A stretch of 39,736 nucleotides of DNA. It comes from Methanosarcinales archaeon (lineage in GTDB: Archaea > Halobacteriota > Methanosarcinia > Methanosarcinales > Methanogasteraceae). The DNA lies in contig JAGGRW010000200.1 in the NCBI GenBank assembly GCA_021159385.1, forward strand, positions 1 through 39,736. The letters run 5' to 3'. The notes below the pieces were generated by a model that saw only the letters and a list, made by a program, of their open reading frames with translations, did not search any database and was not told the origin of the DNA. A program made the position numbers and the translations under genes. This document shows positions 24,265 through 33,578 of this stretch, in pieces. Each line of letters begins with the position of its first letter. Positions within the stretch are counted from its first letter, which is position 1.

Positions 24265-26172
24265 ATGGCAAAAATCCTGGGAATTGATCTTGGAACCACG
24301 AACTCCTGCATGGCTGTGATGGAAGCGGGCGAGCCCACCATCATACCGAACGCCGAGGGTGGAAGAACAACTCCTTCTGTCGTCGGATTCTCGAAGACCG
24401 GAGAGCGGCTGGCAGGGCAGATTGCAAAGAGACAGGCGATATTAAATCCGGAACGGACAGTCTCTTCAATCAAACGGCACATAGGCGAGAAGGACTACTC
24501 CGTAGACATCGATGGCAAGAAGTATTCGCCGCAGGAGATCTCTGCCATGATCCTGCAGAAGATGAAAGCCGATGCGGAGGCGTATCTGGGAGAGACGATA
24601 ACAGATGCCGTGATAACGGTGCCCGCGTACTTCGATGACTCCCAGCGGCAGGCGACAAAGGACGCCGGGGCAATAGCCGGGTTCGATGTGAAGCGGATCA
24701 TAAACGAGCCGACTGCGGCTGCGTTCGCTTATGGACTCGACAAGGACGAGGGCGAGCAGACCATCATGGTCTACGATCTCGGTGGTGGCACGTTCGATGT
24801 CTCGATACTTGAGCTTGACCCGAGTATCGGAACGTTCGAGGTGAAATCCACGTCCGGAGACACTCATCTCGGCGGGGACGACTTCGATCAGAAAATTGTG
24901 GATTACATCGTCTCCGAATTCAAGAAACAGGAAGGAATCGATCTATCCCCGGACAAGTCAGTGATGCAGCGGCTCACCGATGCTGCCGAGAAGGCGAAGA
25001 TCGAGCTTTCAGGCGTTGTCACGTCAACGATCAGCTTGCCATTCATAACGGTTGGTCCCGACGGGCAGCCAAAGCATCTCGAGATTACGCTCACTCGTGC
25101 GACATTTGATGAACTGACCGCAGACCTTGTGAATCGGACGATAGCGCCGATGGAGGATGCGCTCAAGAGCGCGGGACTCTCAAAAGGTGCGATCGACCGC
25201 GTACTCCTCGTTGGCGGCTCAACCAGGACGCCATCGATAATCGACGTAGTCGAGCGGATCACCGGAAAGAAGCCATACAAGAACATCAATCCCGACGAGG
25301 CTGTCGCTATGGGCGCGGCGATCCAGGGCGGGGTGCTCTCAGGCGATGTGAAAGACGTGCTGCTTCTGGATGTGACGCCGCTTGCGCTCGGAATCGAGAC
25401 GCTCGGCGGGGTTGCGACGCCACTGATCGAACGAAACACAACGATTCCGACGAAGAAGAGTCAGATATTCTCAACGGCAGCGGACAACCAGCCATCTGTC
25501 GAGATTCACATCCTGCAAGGGGAACGCGGCATTGCATCCGCAAACAAGACGCTCGGCAGGTTCATGCTCGACGGCATCCCGCTTGCTCCGAGGGGAATAC
25601 CGCAGATAGAGGTGACATTCGATATCGATGCGAACGGCATCCTGAACGTGAATGCAAAGGATCTCGGTACCGGAAAGGAGCAGTCGATCACAATCAAGAA
25701 GCCTGGCGGATTGTCCGAAGAGGAGATCAAGCAGATGATCAGGGATGCTGAGGATCATGCTGAAGAGGATAAGAAGCGAAAAGAGGCTGTTGAGACGAGG
25801 AATTCCGCTGAAGCGCTCGTAACCTCCGCTGAAAAGACGCTCAAGGAAGGCGGCGACCTTGTAACTCAGGATCAGCGAGAAACTGTCGAGAACGCGATAG
25901 AAGAGTTGAAGAAAACGCTTGAGAGTGGTGCTGGTGGCGAAGGTGAGGGCGAGGGCGCTGACACGCAGGAGATAAAAAAGAAGACAGAGGCGCTGACAGA
26001 GGCGATCTACCCAATCGCATCCGCCATGTACGAGAAAGGCGCGGCAGATCAGGCAGCAAGCCATGGCGCAGGCCAGGCGACAGGAGCGGAAGGTGCAGAG
26101 GGCGCAGCTGGCGGCGAAGGCGGAGATACTGTAGTCGATGCCGATTACGAGGTCGTGGACGACGAGAAATGA
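24265..26172 (+). CDS. dnaK: Chaperone Hsp70
   Basis: ATP-dependent Hsp70 chaperone, 635 aa. ATPase domain signatures: [24 protein letters not shown], and [11 protein letters not shown]. Substrate-binding domain begins after [14 protein letters not shown], and the C-terminal lid ends in a Gly/Glu-rich tail closing with [11 protein letters not shown]. The start is ATG 24265 ([10 protein letters not shown]), with GAGGTG nine bases upstream; the tracked GTG at 24253 is inside the leader. GrpE and DnaJ are not in the window. Archaeal dnaK is of bacterial origin. Confidence 0.97.
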   Translation: MAKILGIDLGTTNSCMAVMEAGEPTIIPNAEGGRTTPSVVGFSKTGERLAGQIAKRQAILNPERTVSSIKRHIGEKDYSVDIDGKKYSPQEISAMILQKMKADAEAYLGETITDAVITVPAYFDDSQRQATKDAGAIAGFDVKRIINEPTAAAFAYGLDKDEGEQTIMVYDLGGGTFDVSILELDPSIGTFEVKSTSGDTHLGGDDFDQKIVDYIVSEFKKQEGIDLSPDKSVMQRLTDAAEKAKIELSGVVTSTISLPFITVGPDGQPKHLEITLTRATFDELTADLVNRTIAPMEDALKSAGLSKGAIDRVLLVGGSTRTPSIIDVVERITGKKPYKNINPDEAVAMGAAIQGGVLSGDVKDVLLLDVTPLALGIETLGGVATPLIERNTTIPTKKSQIFSTAADNQPSVEIHILQGERGIASANKTLGRFMLDGIPLAPRGIPQIEVTFDIDANGILNVNAKDLGTGKEQSITIKKPGGLSEEEIKQMIRDAEDHAEEDKKRKEAVETRNSAEALVTSAEKTLKEGGDLVTQDQRETVENAIEELKKTLESGAGGEGEGEGADTQEIKKKTEALTEAIYPIASAMYEKGAADQAASHGAGQATGAEGAEGAAGGEGGDTVVDADYEVVDDEK

Positions 26173-26978
26173 CGCAGTCCCGGTCACTGCCCTCCCTGTC
26201 CCTGCGAGACGTTAGCTTCTCGTCACTCTGCGTAACGGATGACCCGTTTGCGTGGGCTCACAGACTCGAGGACATCGGCTTCGGCGGCTGGGAGGTCGTG
26301 CAGGAAGGAAAGCAGGTCGTAGACGACCGGAACATCGGAAAAATGCGCGAGGTCTGTCATACGACAGACCTTGCGATAACGATCCACCTGCCGTTTTCAG
26401 ATCTCAATCTCGCCAGCATGAACCAGCCGATCTGGGAGGAGGTCATGCGGCAGCATAAGTCCTGCATCCGGATTGCTTCCGAGTTCGCGGACCTGATGGT
26501 TGTGCATCCGGGCTACCTCTCGCCTATCGGGGCGCAGATGCCCGATCTTGCGTGGCAGCAGAACATCACCGGGTTGCAGCAGTTGTGCGACTTCGCTAGC
26601 GATTTCGGGGTCAAGATCGCTGTTGAGAACATGCCACGGATGGAGCTCGTCTTCGGAAGGGAACCCGGGGAGATGGCTGGCATGATAGAACTCGCAGATC
26701 GTGAGAATCTCGGCATGACGCTTGATCTTGGACATGCGCACACGACCGGCACGCTCTCCGAGTTTCTACTGATGAAAGAGATCGTGCATGTGCATGTGCA
26801 TGACAACAAAGGGAGGAGGGATGAGCATCTGCCGATCGGAGCTGGCACGATTGCGTGGGATCCTGTGATTAGTGAGTTACGCAAGCGGCACCGCGGGTGC
26901 AGGTTCGTAATCGAAGCGAGGAGTCTTGCGGAGGGGAGCGAGAGTCTGGAGCGGCTGCGTGAGATGGGGTGGCGGTAG
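26169..26978 (+). CDS. Sugar phosphate isomerase/epimerase (AP endonuclease 2 TIM-barrel family)
   Basis: A 269-aa xylose-isomerase-like TIM barrel. Metal-ligand strands are visible: [51 protein letters not shown], and a final FVIEAR. The start overlaps the dnaK stop (ATGA), suggesting cotranscription with dnaK. The exact reaction is not known; other family members are sugar epimerases or abasic-site nucleases. Confidence 0.82.
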   Translation: MTQSRSLPSLSLRDVSFSSLCVTDDPFAWAHRLEDIGFGGWEVVQEGKQVVDDRNIGKMREVCHTTDLAITIHLPFSDLNLASMNQPIWEEVMRQHKSCIRIASEFADLMVVHPGYLSPIGAQMPDLAWQQNITGLQQLCDFASDFGVKIAVENMPRMELVFGREPGEMAGMIELADRENLGMTLDLGHAHTTGTLSEFLLMKEIVHVHVHDNKGRRDEHLPIGAGTIAWDPVISELRKRHRGCRFVIEARSLAEGSESLERLREMGWR

Positions 26979-27061
26979 CGCTGTAGTGAAGTGGTATCGG
27001 AGAGCCAGTGTTCATCCTCTGGCAGTGGGACCTTTTCGCACAAAATGAAAAATACAATCAA

Positions 27062-27112
27062 CCGCAGATGAACGCAGATTTGTTAACTCTGGCATCTTTG
27101 TCGCATCTGCGG
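27062..27112. repeat. Hairpin built from CCGCAGATGAACGCAGAT-type repeat
   Basis: CCGCAGATG at 27062 and its complement CATCTGCGG at 27104 give a 9-bp perfect stem between two convergent genes. It belongs to the widely dispersed CAGATGAACGCAGAT repeat class and could act as a two-way transcript end. Confidence 0.5.
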
Positions 27113-27151
27113 CTATTCAGATGTCATGAAATTTAGGGCACCACTCGTTTT

Positions 27152-27904
27152 TCAGTCTTTCCCTTTGCCCATTCCAAGCGTGCTCAGCATCTCTACCGGG
27201 AGCGGAATCACAACGGTCGTCGCCTTCTCCTCGGTCGCATCCTTGATCGTCTGGAGCGTCCGGATGTATAGAGCGCCGTTCTGCTCGTTTAACACCTTCG
27301 CAGCATCTGCCAGTTTGATTGATGCCTGCAACTCGCCCTCAGCGTTTATAACCCGTGCTCTCCGGTTCCTTTCCGCCTCTGCCTGCGACGCCATTGCGCG
27401 CTGCATCGCCTCAGGGAGTTCGACGTCTTTTATCTCGACAGCTGAAACCTTGATCCCCCATGGATCGGTGGCTTCGTCGATGATCTCCTGGAGCCTCTTG
27501 TTGATCTTATCCCGCTCGGAGAGAACCTCGTCCAGTTCGACCTGCCCGACGACGCCGCGGAGCGTTGTCAGCGCCATCTGCGCGGTTGCAGCCGAATAAT
27601 GCTCGACCTGTACAACCGCCTTGCTCGGATCCATCACCCGGTAATAGACGACAGCGTTCACACTCGCTGTTACATTATCCTTGGTTATGACCTCCTGCGG
27701 CGGGATATCAAGCACGATCGTCCTCAGATCGACCTTCTGCATCGTCTCGAGTAGCGGGATTATGAAGAAGAGCCCCGGACCACGTGCGCCGACCAGTCTG
27801 CCGAGCCGGAAGATCACGCCGCGCTCGTACTCCTGAACGATCTTTACTGCGCTTCCGAGAACGAGAAGCGCTATTAAAACTATAGGTATTAAATATCCTT
27901 CCAT
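27152..27904 (-). CDS. SPFH-domain protein, slipin/stomatin family
   Basis: A 250-aa membrane-scaffold protein: one N-terminal helix (LIPIVLIALLVLGSAV), then the SPFH domain (VQEYERGVIFRLGRL; GPGLFFIIPLLETM; DVELPEAMQRAMA) and an Ala/Glu-rich coiled coil. Slipins form membrane microdomains. They are often paired with an NfeD protease partner, which is absent here. GGTGATA lies upstream of the ATG. Confidence 0.92.
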   Translation of the reverse strand: MEGYLIPIVLIALLVLGSAVKIVQEYERGVIFRLGRLVGARGPGLFFIIPLLETMQKVDLRTIVLDIPPQEVITKDNVTASVNAVVYYRVMDPSKAVVQVEHYSAATAQMALTTLRGVVGQVELDEVLSERDKINKRLQEIIDEATDPWGIKVSAVEIKDVELPEAMQRAMASQAEAERNRRARVINAEGELQASIKLADAAKVLNEQNGALYIRTLQTIKDATEEKATTVVIPLPVEMLSTLGMGKGKD

Positions 27905-27990
27905 GGTATCACCCGGATACCAATGGTCTTCGTGGTTTATAATGATTTGTGCTGTATGGGGCTGGAGTGGTTGGCGGTGTTGGTGCGAGA

Positions 27991-28032
27991 CTGGTGTGTG
28001 GCTGGTGTGTGGCTGGTGTGTGGCTGGTGTGG
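27991..28032. repeat. 11-bp tandem repeat CTGGTGTGTGG, about 3.7 copies
   Basis: Three exact units and one partial unit lie between the divergent slipin and FBPase/IMPase genes. The tracked ORF that reads through it (WCVAGVWLVCGW) is low-complexity and is not taken as coding. Confidence 0.75.
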
Positions 28033-28110
28033 TTGGGTTGGTATGTGCTTGGTGTGGAGCCGCTCCACGCCATCGGAAACACTATTACACCGCGCAGCCA
28101 TCGTTTGAAT

Positions 28111-28923
28111 ATGGACGACCTCCTGACACTCGGAAACAAGATCTCCGCCGCAATCACTGATGCGATCGCGCCCATAATCGGCACACCGGAGTCCGGAAAA
28201 GTGCTCTACACCGGCGCAGACGGCACGCCCACGAAGATGATCGACGAGGTGGCAGAAAACGCCGCGCTCAATGTCCTGCGGGACGATGGGCGGAAGATAC
28301 TACTTGTGAGCGAGGAATGCGGCGAGAAACTGATTCATGGAGAGAAAACTGACGTTGCAGGTGGCGACATTGACTTCACGCTCGTTCTCGACCCGCTCGA
28401 TGGGACGTTCAACGTAATTTCCGGAATTCCGTTCTATTCAGTCTCAATAGCAGTAGGGGAACGCGATCTCTCTGACATCTCATTCGGATTCGTGCAGAAC
28501 CTCCATTCAGGCGACGCCTATCACGCAGAGGCAGGAAAAGGCGCGTACCTCAACGGAAAGCGCATCAAGGTCTCAACGAATGACGATTTGCAGAAGTTGA
28601 GCGTCACTGCTTATGCCTATCGGACGGACTCAACGAAGGTGGCTGATCTCGGAAGAACCGTGCGGAGGATCAGGGTTCTCGGGAGCGCGTCGCTTGAGCT
28701 CTGTTATGTCGCAAGCGGAGTCCTTGATGCGTTTGTTGACTTTCGCAGGTATCTCCGGGTGGTTGATATCGCTGCCGGAAAGTTCATCGTGGAGGAGGCT
28801 GGCGGGAAGGTCACAGACACTGTGGGTGCGCAGCTTCGTGGCGAACTCTCGATCACGTCGCGGGTGGATATGGTTGTCTCCAACGGGCCGGTTCATGAAC
28901 GGTTGCTGGAACTGATCGCATAG
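28111..28923 (+). CDS. Fructose-1,6-bisphosphatase / inositol monophosphatase family
   Basis: 270 aa from the ATG at 28111. Metal-site motifs: ILLVSEECGE (acidic residue), VLDPLDGTFN, and the C-terminal VVDIAAGKFIVEEAGG, matching the archaeal bifunctional FBPase (class IV)/IMPase group. Likely role is gluconeogenesis or inositol phosphate dephosphorylation. The tracked start at 27949 passes through the tandem repeat and is rejected. No Shine-Dalgarno is seen, so the mRNA may be leaderless. Confidence 0.88.
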   Translation: MDDLLTLGNKISAAITDAIAPIIGTPESGKVLYTGADGTPTKMIDEVAENAALNVLRDDGRKILLVSEECGEKLIHGEKTDVAGGDIDFTLVLDPLDGTFNVISGIPFYSVSIAVGERDLSDISFGFVQNLHSGDAYHAEAGKGAYLNGKRIKVSTNDDLQKLSVTAYAYRTDSTKVADLGRTVRRIRVLGSASLELCYVASGVLDAFVDFRRYLRVVDIAAGKFIVEEAGGKVTDTVGAQLRGELSITSRVDMVVSNGPVHERLLELIA

Positions 28924-29021
28924 TTGGGATAGCCAGACCGTGGAAGCGACCCGAATATTGTATACCGTGTACACCGCTAACGCTTTTCAATAATTCGGAG
29001 ATGCTGTGTACTCCAGGTTCC

Positions 29022-29151
29022 ATGCCATAAAAACCACCTTCCGACCGAGATCAAGATCAAGAAGACGCGCGGAATCGCCAGACACCAGAATCCCGATGTC
29101 CAAGTTTCAGACCGTCGCAAGGACGTGGACGAGGGCATGAAGATCGAGTAG
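29022..29151 (+). pseudogene. valS: Second valS-derived remnant
   Basis: The plus strand reads LPTEIKIKKTRGIARHQN then PDVQVS, then KDVDEGMKIE and a TAG. The LPTE...KTRGI part matches ValS just after the HIGH region, and the ARHQNPDV continuation is not ValS-like but is shared with the 14340 fragment. The upstream ~100 bp (28924-29021) hold no gene. A promoter for the next gene (TTTATATTTTATAG) follows near 29240-29255. Confidence 0.6.
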
Positions 29152-29291
29152 TGTTGCGCATCAGGCTCGGTGGTTGGAGGGATTTTATTGCTTAACCGAA
29201 CGCATATAAGGTGCAATCACCCCAAAGTTTGGGACGTTAAGTTTTATATTTTATAGCGCAACATCATAACGACGGCACAGGAGGGATGAAC

Positions 29292-29747
29292 TTGAAAAAA
29301 ACCGAAAGGATAAAAGAACTGAAAAGTTTCGTCAAATATCTGGAAGATTGTAATATTTTCAAGTTTAAAGTCAACATATTCAATAACAGACTCAAACTCC
29401 AGAAATACATATTTTTAGCCAGAAAATATGGTTTCAATCTGAGATATTCATATAATTTATATATCCACGGTCCGTACTCGCCACAACTTGCTGATGATTA
29501 TTATGCATTGGGGGAGTCGGCAATCGAACCTGAAAAAATAACCCTGGATGAGGGATTCATTAAACTCATTAAAAAGAAGAGTGAATGGTGGCTTGAACTC
29601 GCCTCAACAATTGTGATGATCTCTGAAAGGTATAGAGATATGGGGGATGAGATGATAATCAAACTTGTGAGAAACAGCAAGCCTTTTGCTTCCGAAAGTG
29701 AGGTTGAAGAGGTTATTTCAAAGTTAAGAAAAGCAAACGCCATCTAA
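29292..29747 (+). CDS. SocA/Panacea-like protein (possible antitoxin)
   Basis: About 151 aa, AT-rich and lysine-rich. The central pattern (RLKLQKYIFLARKYGF, then LYIHGPYSPQLADDYYAL) resembles Panacea/SocA domains, which occur in antitoxins and prophage proteins; a similar HTH-like protein is possible. I prefer a TTG start at 29292: AGGAGG is 7 bases before it but only 1 base before the tracked ATG at 29286. A TATA-like AT-rich stretch lies about 35-50 bp upstream. It is convergent with the PIN-domain gene, and the two 3' ends overlap by 4 bp. Confidence 0.55.
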   Translation: MKKTERIKELKSFVKYLEDCNIFKFKVNIFNNRLKLQKYIFLARKYGFNLRYSYNLYIHGPYSPQLADDYYALGESAIEPEKITLDEGFIKLIKKKSEWWLELASTIVMISERYRDMGDEMIIKLVRNSKPFASESEVEEVISKLRKANAI

Positions 29748-30253
29748 CGGTTTTTTCCAGCACCGCGTTTGGTGAATCTGTCTGATATTTTTAAGTTACT
29801 CTTTGCATCATCATATATTCTACTAAAGATTATTTTATTTTCCAGTAATTTCCGATCAGTTGTTATGAGCCATTCGGATGTGGGATCTGCAAGAGCTTGT
29901 GCAACTATCAACGTATCTGTTGGTTTTATGTGGTTATCAGCCCTCATCAGTTCAAAGGCTATCTTGTAACTTTCTTCGTCTGGAGGGGGTGTGTTCGCAT
30001 TCAGTTTAACTTCAATGAGCGTCTGAAGATTCTCAACAATTCCACCATTATTAGAGTTGAATAACCAATTCATGCACTCCCCAAGACTAATAAGCGGAAT
30101 CTTAACCATTATATCCGGATTCTTTATCATGGTTACAGCATTCTCTATGACGCCTTTTGAATGTTTCCTCTCGTCCCCTTTCTTGAAATAACCGATAATA
30201 ACGTTTGTATCAAAGTAAATGCTCTGTTTTGGCTCGTTTTTGTGTTTTGTCAT
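29744..30253 (-). CDS. PIN-domain nuclease, VapC-like
   Basis: 169 aa from the ATG at 30253 (MTKHKNEPKQSIYFDTN). PIN-domain acidic residues are visible in YFDTNVII, ISLGECMNW, KPTDTLIVAQAL, and LITTDRKLL. PIN toxins cut RNA. No VapB-type antitoxin lies upstream; the only close partner is the convergent Panacea-like gene. AT-rich like that neighbour. The tracked start at 30334 adds 27 residues without support. Confidence 0.75.
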   Translation of the reverse strand: MTKHKNEPKQSIYFDTNVIIGYFKKGDERKHSKGVIENAVTMIKNPDIMVKIPLISLGECMNWLFNSNNGGIVENLQTLIEVKLNANTPPPDEESYKIAFELMRADNHIKPTDTLIVAQALADPTSEWLITTDRKLLENKIIFSRIYDDAKSNLKISDRFTKRGAGKNR

Positions 30254-30681
30254 GAGGTGGCACCAAAGAACTGAAGCGGTGTTTTGTCTGCATCTGACAT
30301 GAGATGAATCTATGCCTTGTGTATCAGGTTCCACGCCAAAAGACCTTTTCGACCACGCGGGTCCCCCACCCCCGGCTTAACTCATGATATTCTTCCAAAA
30401 CCCCGTCTGCGCCACCACTCGCAATGAATTGCGAGGCGTTCTCACTCATAAGGTGAGGTACCCCGCCCAACACTGGAGAAGGGCGCCTGCAAGGAACAGA
30501 AATAACCCGGGTTTTGCTATCCAGCCCAAATACAAGTTATGCTTACCCGAGACAATCCGGAGTTTCCGGAAACCAATGAAAAGTTTCGGTCTTCGGACAT
30601 ACCCACATCCCGCCAAGACCATCCATCTTTATCTACCTTGAGGTAAGAAGTACCGTTCATTCGGTATGAGGTGGTACCATA
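30254..30681. other. Intergenic stretch with thpR leader
   Basis: About 430 bp without a gene. It holds a hairpin-like GCAATGAATTGC near 30420, a GGTTCCACGCC box near 30330 similar to one near 29015, and a TATA-like TTTATCTA at about 30626 for the downstream thpR-spt5 pair. Nothing else is supported. Confidence 0.45.
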
Positions 30682-31224
30682 ATACGGACGTTCATTGCTG
30701 TTGATCTGCCGGATTCGTTCAGGGACACGATTGCGGAGATCCAGCAGGAATTTAAAGGAAACACGAAGCTCGTGGACCCGAAGCAGGTTCACATTACGAT
30801 GAAGTTTCTTGGCGACGTGTCGGAAAAGAGCGCGCACGAGATCAAAGATGCACTTTCCGGCATCAGTTGCAGACCATTCGCTGCGAAGGTTCACGCCGTC
30901 GGCGCGTTCCCGAAACCGAGTTACGCCCGTGTGATATACATCGGCGCACATCCGAAAGATGCTTTTAATAGCTTGCACGCAGATGTAGAACAGCGACTGT
31001 TGCCGCTCGGGTTCAAAAGCGAGAAGCGTGCGTTCACTCCACACGCAACGATCGCACGGGTGAAACGCGTAACAAAGGAGCAGAAAATGCAGATTGAATC
31101 CGCAATCAAACGTCTGTCGGATGTTCCGATCGGAACGATGGATGTTACCACGATCAAACTGAAGAAGAGTACACTGACGCCTGCGGGCGCAATCTACGAA
31201 ACACTCAAGGAAGTGCATCTATGA
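30682..31224 (+). CDS. thpR: RNA 2',3'-cyclic phosphodiesterase (2'-5' RNA ligase family), start codon ATA
   Basis: Full family length (about 180 aa) is reached only by starting at ATA 30682, where the protein would read (M)[16 protein letters not shown], the standard N-terminus. A Shine-Dalgarno GAGGTGG lies 7 bases upstream. There is no ATG, GTG or TTG between the preceding in-frame stop (30667) and the conserved start. The track begins at an internal GTG (30772), which would lose the first strand. The two catalytic HxT motifs are present: HITMKF and HATIAR. The stop overlaps the spt5 ATG (ATGA). The gene is either translated from ATA or its start is damaged. Confidence 0.8.
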   Translation: MRTFIAVDLPDSFRDTIAEIQQEFKGNTKLVDPKQVHITMKFLGDVSEKSAHEIKDALSGISCRPFAAKVHAVGAFPKPSYARVIYIGAHPKDAFNSLHADVEQRLLPLGFKSEKRAFTPHATIARVKRVTKEQKMQIESAIKRLSDVPIGTMDVTTIKLKKSTLTPAGAIYETLKEVHL

Positions 31225-31676
31225 GCGAAGAAGCGATTTTTGTTGTGAAGACCACTGCGAATCAGGAACGTTCGGTTGCAAATATTCTTGCGCATGTCGC
31301 GCGGAAGGAGCGGTTCGATATACGTGCGATCCTTGCGCCCGATGAACTGCGCGGCTACCTGCTGGTCGAGGCTGGCGACCGCGACGAACTGAATCAGGCG
31401 GTGCAGATGGTGCCCCATGCCAGATCGCTTGTTGCTGGCGAGTCCGTGATGGGGGAGGTAGAGCACTTCCTGACACCGAAGCCGACTGTGACTGGCATAT
31501 CGGTCGATAGCGTCGTGGAACTGATTTCAGGACCGTTTAAGGGCGAGAAAGCGAGGGTGAAGCGGGTCGATGAGGGGCGCGAGGAGATAACGGTTGAGCT
31601 GTTCGAGGCGGTCGTGCCGATACCTGTAACTGTTCGCGGTGATCATGTCCGGGTTTTGAAGCGAGAAGGGGAGTGA
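31221..31676 (+). CDS. spt5: Transcription elongation factor Spt5 (NusG)
   Basis: 151 aa: NGN domain ([25 protein letters not shown]) binding the RNA polymerase clamp with Spt4, then a KOW domain ([20 protein letters not shown]). Coupled to thpR by ATGA. Archaeal spt5 often follows secE; that gene is not recognised here. Confidence 0.93.
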   Translation: MSEEAIFVVKTTANQERSVANILAHVARKERFDIRAILAPDELRGYLLVEAGDRDELNQAVQMVPHARSLVAGESVMGEVEHFLTPKPTVTGISVDSVVELISGPFKGEKARVKRVDEGREEITVELFEAVVPIPVTVRGDHVRVLKREGE

Positions 31677-31780
31677 GGACGTAAATCGCAGTCTGAGTCC
31701 GGGTCTGATTCCGATTCCAGGATTGTGGCACTCGTTGGAACACCCAACGTTTAAGTGGAGGTGTTTCAAATATTGTTGAA

Positions 31781-32614
31781 ATGCTATTTGACATCACAAC
31801 AGCGATAATCGCGCTCGCGGTAACCGGCGTTTTTGTAGGAATTGTGAGCGGGCTTCTCGGCATCGGCGGATGCTTCATCATGGTTCCGGTGCAGTACTGG
31901 GTATACACGGCGATGGGAGTCTCCTCGGATGTTGCGATCAAGCTTGCGTTCGGGACAAACCTCGTAGTCGTGCTGGCGACGTCGGTGAGCAGCTCACTTG
32001 GGCACAGCAGAATGGGCGCGGTCTTCTGGCGGGCTGGAATAGTTCTCGGCATCACTGGTGCGATCGGAGCTATGATCGGCGCAACGATAGCAACGCATCT
32101 CCCTGGCGATGTTTTGAAGGTCATCTTCGGAACCGCGCTCCTTGCAGGCGGCGTACGAATGCTGACAGCAAAGCCGCCGAAGATCGACGATGGCATGAAC
32201 GGTCGCCCACTTCTCTGGGCGGCACTGGGTTTTCCGCTCGGAATCATTGCCGGCGTCAGCGGAATCGGCGGCGGGATACTGATGATTCCTGTGATGGTTA
32301 CCGTTCTCAGATTCGATATGCACCGGGCGGTCGGAACGTCAACGGCTCTTATGATCTTTACGAGCGCTGGCGGGGTTTTCGGCTATATCGCAAACGGACT
32401 CGGTGTTGCGGGTCTGCCTGCGTATTCGATCGGTTATGCAAATCTTGGTGCGGGGCTGGCGCTCGTTGTAACGAGCGTCCCGATGGCGCAGGTTGGCGTG
32501 AGAATTGCCCACCTGCTGCCTGCAAAGAAACTGAAGTATCTCTTCATCGTTGCGCTGATCTTTGTGGGGCTGAAGATGATCGGAGTCTTCGGGTGGCTTG
32601 GTCTGCCTATTTGA
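31781..32614 (+). CDS. TauE/SafE family sulfite/sulfonate exporter-like permease
   Basis: 277 aa, about eight helices in two related halves. Each half carries the glycine motif: GLLGIGGCFIMVPV and GVSGIGGGILMIPV, followed by AVGTSTALMIF. The family exports organosulfur anions or moves other small anions; the substrate here is unknown. TTTAAGTGGAGGTG precedes the ATG. It is a single gene between spt5 and a repeat. Confidence 0.88.
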   Translation: MLFDITTAIIALAVTGVFVGIVSGLLGIGGCFIMVPVQYWVYTAMGVSSDVAIKLAFGTNLVVVLATSVSSSLGHSRMGAVFWRAGIVLGITGAIGAMIGATIATHLPGDVLKVIFGTALLAGGVRMLTAKPPKIDDGMNGRPLLWAALGFPLGIIAGVSGIGGGILMIPVMVTVLRFDMHRAVGTSTALMIFTSAGGVFGYIANGLGVAGLPAYSIGYANLGAGLALVVTSVPMAQVGVRIAHLLPAKKLKYLFIVALIFVGLKMIGVFGWLGLPI

Positions 32615-32726
32615 GCGGTCTTGAGTGATTCATACGGATTTCACAAATTTACGCAGATATTGCCTTAAATCTGTGTAATCAGTGTAAATGGCTGCGCCGC
32701 TGCTGGCGCAGACAGTGGCTGATATT

Positions 32727-32852
32727 GGCTGATATGACTTTTAGCCACAGATGAGCACAGATGAACACAGATGAACACGGATTAAGGTTTTTCCGTATAT
32801 TTTCAGAAAGACTGGAGATTAAGTTTTACCATACTTTTTGGAGTGGATACCT
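32727..32852. repeat. Dispersed repeat, copy 2 (inverted relative to copy 1)
   Basis: GGCTGATATGACTTTTAGCC, three CAGATG(A)xCA units, GTATATTTTCAGAAAGACTG and GTGGATACCT match the reverse complement of 14630-14744. Copy 2 has one or two extra CACAGATGAA units. It sits in the ~390-bp gap (32615-33002) between the permease and a regulator. The rest of the gap holds the regulator's TATA (TTTTATAACC near 32973). Confidence 0.7.
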
Positions 32853-33002
32853 GAAATTCACATATTCGTACCATTCGAGATAAAATCACGAATGCTGTCG
32901 TTTGTCGCGAGACTGCCGATTGATCAAAAGATCCGCCACAAGATGATCACATCAACTTTAAAACCGGATAGTTTTATAACCAATGGACTCATAAATTAAC
33001 GT

Positions 33003-33287
33003 ATGAGCGCGCTTGAAAAGGTATTCGGAAGGACGGCGCAGATGATCGTTCTTGAGAATCTGATGAAGAACAGGGGCACATTCACATACCTTTCCGGAAT
33101 CGCGGAGGAGACCGGACTCTCGCATTCGAGTGTTTCGCGGGTGATCGAGCCGCTGCTCGCAATCGAGATCATAACGGAAAAAAAGGTTGGAAAACAGATT
33201 CGCACGTTCACGCTGAACGACGCAAATCCCCTGACCGGATTTTTGATGGACTTTTACGACGAACTGGGAACGTTCCTCCCTGATTGA
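33003..33287 (+). CDS. Winged-helix transcriptional regulator
   Basis: 94 aa, one wHTH domain: QMIVLENLMKNRGTFTYLSG, then IAEETGLSHSSVSRVIEPLL as the HTH and a short wing (EKKVGKQIRTFTLN). It may act on the neighbouring operon. A TATA-like GTTTTATAAC about 25 bp upstream indicates a leaderless transcript. The zinc-ribbon gene starts 11 bp after its stop. Confidence 0.8.
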   Translation: MSALEKVFGRTAQMIVLENLMKNRGTFTYLSGIAEETGLSHSSVSRVIEPLLAIEIITEKKVGKQIRTFTLNDANPLTGFLMDFYDELGTFLPD

Positions 33288-33298
33288 AGGAAACCCGG

Positions 33299-33502
33299 AT
33301 GACTATGGACGACACACAGGAAGACTTCAAGGAACTGGATGCGGCAATCCTTGCCGAATCGAAGAAGAGCCCTGCGCGGACGGTTCTCATCTGCCCGCAA
33401 TGCGGCTCAAAGAACGTGGCGTACTGGCTGGGCTTGAAAGCCGGCTGCCAGTACCAGTGCAAGGACTGCGACTACGTCGGCGCGTTCGTAATCGAGGAGT
33501 AG
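33299..33502 (+). CDS. Small zinc-ribbon protein
   Basis: 67 aa from the ATG at 33299, with GAAGG eight bases before. Two Cys pairs, CPQCGSKN and CKDCDYVG, form a zinc ribbon; the N-terminal half is acidic and helical. The track start (33284) lies in the regulator's stop. Paired with the wHTH gene in one transcript. Function unknown; such ribbons often bind nucleic acid or protein. Confidence 0.75.
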   Translation: MTMDDTQEDFKELDAAILAESKKSPARTVLICPQCGSKNVAYWLGLKAGCQYQCKDCDYVGAFVIEE

Positions 33503-33578
33503 GCTTTGGGTTTGGGCAGGCTGTTCGGATCGCCCTGCTGATGCCCTCACACCCTTATACCCTGTACCCTCACCCACC

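Noticed and set aside
27903-28160. Plus ORFs rich in Trp/Val/Cys/Gly over the 11-bp repeat
   Set aside because: Composition comes from the CTGGTGTGTGG repeat in each frame.
30772-31224. thpR starting at the tracked GTG
   Set aside because: Loses the conserved RTFIAVDL strand, which is in frame upstream with a ribosome site.
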